DNA of 64,000 nucleotides, from contig JASJOG010000018.1 of assembly GCA_030142905.1 (NCBI GenBank), positions 1,805,001 to 1,869,000 on the forward strand, given 5' to 3'. The notes beneath the pieces are model-generated. The model saw nothing but the letters and a program-made list of their open reading frames with translations, had not been told where the DNA came from and ran no database searches. The DNA comes from Heliopora coerulea. Lineage: Eukaryota; Cnidaria; Anthozoa; Scleralcyonacea; Helioporidae. This document shows, piece after piece, positions 53,401-59,400 of the stretch; within the stretch, counting starts at the first letter, position 1, and every line of letters begins with the position of its first letter. Made by a program: the position numbers and the translations under genes.

Positions 53401-56400
53401 GCTCGTGCAATATACCACTCGATGTCTTGTCGCAATTGATATCTTCGTCATTTTAGATGCTGTGAACATTTGGTTTAGCAGGTTAAATTGCCAAATAACC
53501 CGCTTACGAATGTGGGAAGTTTGTATTAATCTAAATTTGCGCATGTTTGCAGGTTTCCCAAAGTCAAATTTGCTTTTCACTTACCAAACTGAATGAATGG
53601 TACAAAGATGCTCATTATTAGTGGGTGCCTAAGACTTTTGCACAGTAGTGCATATACAAGGTGTTCCAAAAGTATACGTCACATTACGACACGTTATATC
53701 TCAATAACTATTGAAGATATGAAAACTCGATTTATATTTCCTGAAAGCTAATATTTTCGAGTTTCTGCACAAGAAATTTGAACACAAAAGTGCAAGAAAT
53801 TTATTATTAATTATTGTCAAAGGTGTCCAATGTGTGCGCCGCGGGTTACACGACACACATCCAAACGATAATCGATTTCCTGCCAAACGCGACCTAGTAT
53901 AGCGTTGTCGATGGTTGCCAAGGCTTCAGTTATTCGAGTCTGCAGATCCTCCATGTCTCTGGGAAGGGGAGGTACGTACACCAAGTCTTTCACATACCCC
54001 CAGAGGAAGACGTCGCATGGTGCGAGATCTGGAGACTTAGGGGCCATCGCAGGAGCACGCGATCAGTTTGTCCGGAACGTCCGAGACAAAAAAACAGAAT
54101 TAACAGTAGAAAACTTGAAGATTTTAGCTTTTAAATGGTATCAGTTTCATCTTACTACCATTTGTAGTTCATGATATATGGGTTCTTAAAATGTGACATA
54201 TACTTTGGGAACACCCTGTATATCAAAAAATTATAACACCAACAGAATTGAGTAGATATTTAATAGTTCAAGTTTATTTAGCAACGCGTTTCACCACTTT
54301 TTCGTGGCTCGTCAAGCTACAATGAATTCAATCATGTTCTTTGTGACGTCATTAATTGTTAAGGTTTAATTATGATATTGTTTCGTTGTGTTAATTGGCA
54401 TCTAAAATAGGTCTGAATCTATCAATAACCTATAGTTCTTTTGCTCTCCCTTCGTCGTCATCCTCCACCTTCATCTTATAAAACGGTAAGACCGTAAACT
54501 TTATGTCATTGTTTATTGTACATGACCGGCAGAACTTGATAAATTTGGATCTCGCAAGCAGTTGTTTTAGGTTCGGTGATTGTCTGTTATTATGTATTAT
54601 CTTTATTCCCTGTAGAGAATGTCTGAGTCGTGGGTTGGTTTTCAACATCATTAATCCTGTCTCAATTAGTGGTTTTATCGACGGGTTATTTGGGTTGAAC
54701 GTCGTAACCAGTGTGACTGTATTATCTGTCTGTTTCTTTTCTTGAACTGTTCTCAAGTCTTGCTGGTATAGCGCTTTTGCTTTATCGATGCCGGTCTGTA
54801 TTATTTTTCTCGGGTAGTTTCTATTAATTAGCATCTGTTGTAGTTGTTTCAGTCTTTTGTTCTTTGTTACTTCGTCATCGACAATTGTGCATACTCTTCG
54901 AGCTAAGTTGTAGGGAATACTAATTTTGATGTGGCGGGGGAGGTTTGATGTGAAATCGAGATACTGGTGGGTGTCGGTCGTTTTGTAATATATATCTGTT
55001 GAACGACGGTCATTATCTTTGTGGATTAATATGTCCAAAAAGAGCATTTGTCTTGTACTCTTTTCTATTGTGGATTCTATGTTCGTGTTTAGGGAGTTCA
55101 GTAATGTGTGGAATTTATGGAGCTTTTCGTCAGTAAATATCCAATTAATGTAACAGTCGTCGAGATAACGGAGCCAGTTTTTTTGCAATACAGTTTCCTA
55201 TTTCTTCCCCGAACATTATTTTTGTCTGTTTGTACATTTCGTTTTCCAGATACCCCAGCACTAGTGTGGCATATGATAGAGCTATCTTTGTTCCCATTAT
55301 TATTGTTCCTTTTTTCTGAAGGTAGATGATGTCTTTGAATGTAAGTGTGTTGTTGTTAAGGATAAGTTCCGTTTCTTTTATGATGAATTCTGTGGGGAAT
55401 CTTTGTGAGATGCTTTCTGGGTGTTGTTTTAACCAGTACGTCATAGATTGGATTCCTGGGTAATGAGGGATGTTTGTATATAAGCTTTTGATGTCAAAAC
55501 TTGTAAGTATGGTCTCTGTGGGAACTTTGTGCGGTAGTCTATTCAGAAAATCGGTGCTGTCTCTTAAGTTGCTTGTCACAAAATTAACCAATGATTTAAT
55601 GAGTATATCTATTAGATTGCTGAGATGGCTTGTTGGACATGAGGGTACTCCTACAATTGGTCTGAATGACAAGTCATCTGGTTGGTCAATCTTCAAATAC
55701 GTTGTTTTTTGGTCTTACGTGTGTCTAATAATAGCTCCGCTTTTGTGTATTTTTGGTAATCAGTAGAAATTGCTCATATGGTGATTAATTTTGTCAAATA
55801 GTCTTTTTCTTCTTTCGTTAGTACATTCATGTATTTGCCAGTAAGTTGCTTTATTTTTTTGCATTACTTTTTCATCTGAATGTTCTTTAAACTTTGTGGA
55901 AGTTTCTTCGTCTCCTAATATGTCCAACATCTTTCTTGAATAAAATTGTCTATCCATGAACACAATTGCGCCGCCTTTGTCTGCTTGTTTGATGATAATG
56001 CCTTTGTCATTTCTTAAGTTTGTTAACGCTGTTGATTCATCTCTTCTGATGTTAGATCTCTTCTTACGTGTTTGTAATTCTTCCACTGGAAATTTTGTCA
56101 CGAAATCGCAAAACGCGTCTATCTTCGCTAGACTAGTTTCTGTTGTCATCTGTTCTATTTTTTCTTCATTATAAAAATATTCTCGCAATTTAATTTTCCT
56201 TGTAAATTCCTTAATGTCGTTTCTTTATTCCTCCATATTTTGCTTTGGTAAAAGGGTAGAAATACTAGTAATGTTCGGGGAAGAAATAGGAAACTGTATT
56301 GCAAAAAAACTGGCTCCGTTATCTCGACGACTGTTACATTAATTGGATATTTACTGACGAAAAGCTCCATAAATTCCACACATTACTGAACTCCCTAAAC

Positions 56401-59400
56401 ACGAACATAGAATCCACAATAGAAAAGAGTACAAGACAAATGCTCTTTTTGGACATATTAATCCACAAAGATAATGACCGTCGTTCAACAGATATATATT
56501 ACAAAACGACCGACACCCACCAGTATCTCGATTTCACATCAAACCTCCCCCGCCACATCAAAATTAGTATTCCCTACAACTTAGCTCGAAGAGTATGCAC
56601 AATTGTCGATGACGAAGTAACAAAGAACAAAAGACTGAAACAACTACAACAGATGCTAATTAATAGAAACTACCCGAGAAAAATAATACAGACCGGCATC
56701 GATAAAGCAAAAGCGCTATACCAGCAAGACTTGAGAACAGTTCAAGAAAAGAAACAGACAGATAATACAGTCACACTGGTTACGACGTTCAACCCAAATA
56801 ACCCGTCGATAAAACCACTAATTGAGACAGGATTAATGATGTTGAAAACCAACCCACGATTCAGACATTCTCTACAGGGAATAAAGATAATACATAATAA
56901 CAGACAATCACCGAACCTAAATCTAAAACAACTGCTTACGAGATCCAAATTTACAGATAAAGAAGAAGGACTGGTATCAAAACGCGGGGAAAAAAGATGC
57001 ACAACATGCAAACAACTACTATCGGGGAAGACGTTTACTTTCAAAACAACAAATCAAAATTTTAAAGTCAAACAGGATATGAACTGCAATAGCAAATTCC
57101 TGATATATGTTATGACATGCGCGGGATGTGGGGAAAACTACATCGGAGAAACGAAATCTAAACTACGAGAGAGAATGATACTACATAGACAGCAAATTAG
57201 AAACACGGGATATCAAGTTCTGCCGGTCAGTGCACGCGTCGCACGATGTATAATAAACAATGACATAAAGTTTACAGTCTTTCCGTTTTATAAGATGAAA
57301 GTGGGGGATGACGAAGAAAGGAGAGCAAAAGAACTATAGGTTATTGATAGATTCAGACCTATTTAAAATGTCAATTAACACAACGACACAATATCATAAT
57401 TAAACCTTAACAATGACGTCACAAAGAACATGATTGAATTCTTTGTAGCCTGATGAGCCACGAAAAAGTGGTGAAACGCGTTGCTAAATAAACTTGAACT
57501 ATTATATATCTACTCAATCCTGTTGGTGTTATAATTCTTTGATATATAACCATACCTGTATTTAAACCACATTTTTGGGAATATATCTATATCTATATAC
57601 ATATATTTTCAAAACAAACTTTATTGAAGTAAAAACAAACGTTTCGGGGATTAGGCCCGTCGTCAGCCACTGAAAGTGTCAAAAAATAGAGTCCTGAAAT
57701 ACCTTAGAGTTCTTCATTAATATACATAATTTTTTTAAAATAATTTTTGTAAAAATTATGTAAATTAATGAAGAACTGTAAGGTATTTAAGGACTCTATT
57801 TTTTGAAACTTTGAGTGGCTGACGAAAGGGCTGGTCCCCGAAACTTGTGCTTTTATTTCAATAAAGTTCGTTTTGAAGATATATTTGATTCTTAACTTTA
57901 TGTCGACCGGACGTTTGACGATTTTATATATATATATATATATATATAGAATAGAATATCCCTACGAGAATATTGGCTAATGAATAAGAGTACTCAATAC
58001 CGGAAACAGTAGAACGAGTATAGAATAGAACATAAGCTTAAAATTGTTGCTGTCGCAACTCGGAATTTCACGCGTCTCTGCGAGCATCAGGTGAGCGATA
58101 TTCCTTGATATGTTGAAACGTACGTACATACATACATACATACATACATACATACATACATACATACATACATACTCATACATATACATAAACATAAACA
58201 TATACATATGCATATACAAGTTGAGAATTCTTTATCCGGAATTCTAAAATCCGGAAACCTCCAAAATTCGGACATTTTTTGAATGGTGACACGACACGCC
58301 ACAAATGGAAAATAGTTTAAATGGATTTACTCATTTTGTCGTTTCTGTTGTCATCAATCAAAATAATACATAGGGAAGCTGTTGTGATGCGATAATTCGG
58401 ACTTTATGACGTGGTGTCACCTTGTTGTCAGCAGTCGTCATAGTAACAGCTTTGCTCGTTACTCATTGTGATTATCGCGTGTTTTATGTTCTGTGCTGTG
58501 GAGATATTGTTGAAAATGTCAAAAAGGCCTGCAGATACCCCTATGGGTAATAGTGAAAAGAAAAAGAGGAAACACTTATGTTTATCTATAACACAGAAAG
58601 TCAAGTTGTTGCAAAAACTTGACAGTGGTGTAAGTGTGAACCGTCTGACTAAGGAGTTTGATGTTGGAAAAAGCACTATCTACGACCTGAAGAAACAGAA
58701 AGACAAACTGTTAAAATTCTATGCTGAAAGTGATGAACAAAAGTTAATGATAAATAGAAAAAAATTAACTTCTACTTTTCAAACGTAAACTTAACAAACG
58801 TGAAAAAAGTTGCACAATTGATGGTGGCTCGCAAATTTTTGCAGTAGTTTTTATTCAAACGGTTTATATTTCTTGTCTTAGATGAAACATTTTATATTTG
58901 TTGCTTCCTGTCTTCTCTTGACCATATTACAGTATATTATTTTGATTGACAACGGAAACAATTAAAAAAAGTAATGAAACGCGTGCGTCTACAAATGCAA
59001 ATACAAATATCCAAAAATCCGGAAAAATCCAAAATCCGGAACTTTCTCGGTCCCGAGCATTCTGGATAAAGGATTCTCAACCTGTACATATACACATTCA
59101 CATACACATACATATACGTATACGTATACATATACATATATATTTGACACGAACGCCAAATTTTGATTGTACTGACACTTTCAGACTTGTGAAATAACCT
59201 TTTCTAGTTAAAATAATCAGTGTAAACATAAGAAAAGCGCGTCATACCTGGTCTTCCATCCTCTCCGTCTGGACCAGGAAATCCTCTTTCACCTTTTTCA
59301 CCCCGGATACCAATGCCCGGTATACCATCATTACCACGTTCGCCTCGCGGACCTTGATCTCCTTTTATTCCTGGCATCCCACGAGGTCCCTGAGGACCAG

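Larger units (their letters stand above)
54221..57545. mobile_element. PLE array D: head-to-head Penelope-like palindrome (3.3 kb)
   Basis: Outer ends atatcaaaaaattataacacc (left) and ggtgttataattctttgatat (right) are inverted. The left copy (54225-56230) is longer and includes the polymerase N-terminus; the right copy (about 56255-57545) starts just before the YLDD box. Both share a 7-A homopolymer frameshift (55178-55184, 56303-56309). The left copy has lost about 290 bp including the nuclease. Confidence 0.88.

Noticed and set aside
58119..58175. CRISPR-like regular repeats
   Set aside because: It is a 4-bp simple repeat with no spacers; nothing in the window looks prokaryotic.
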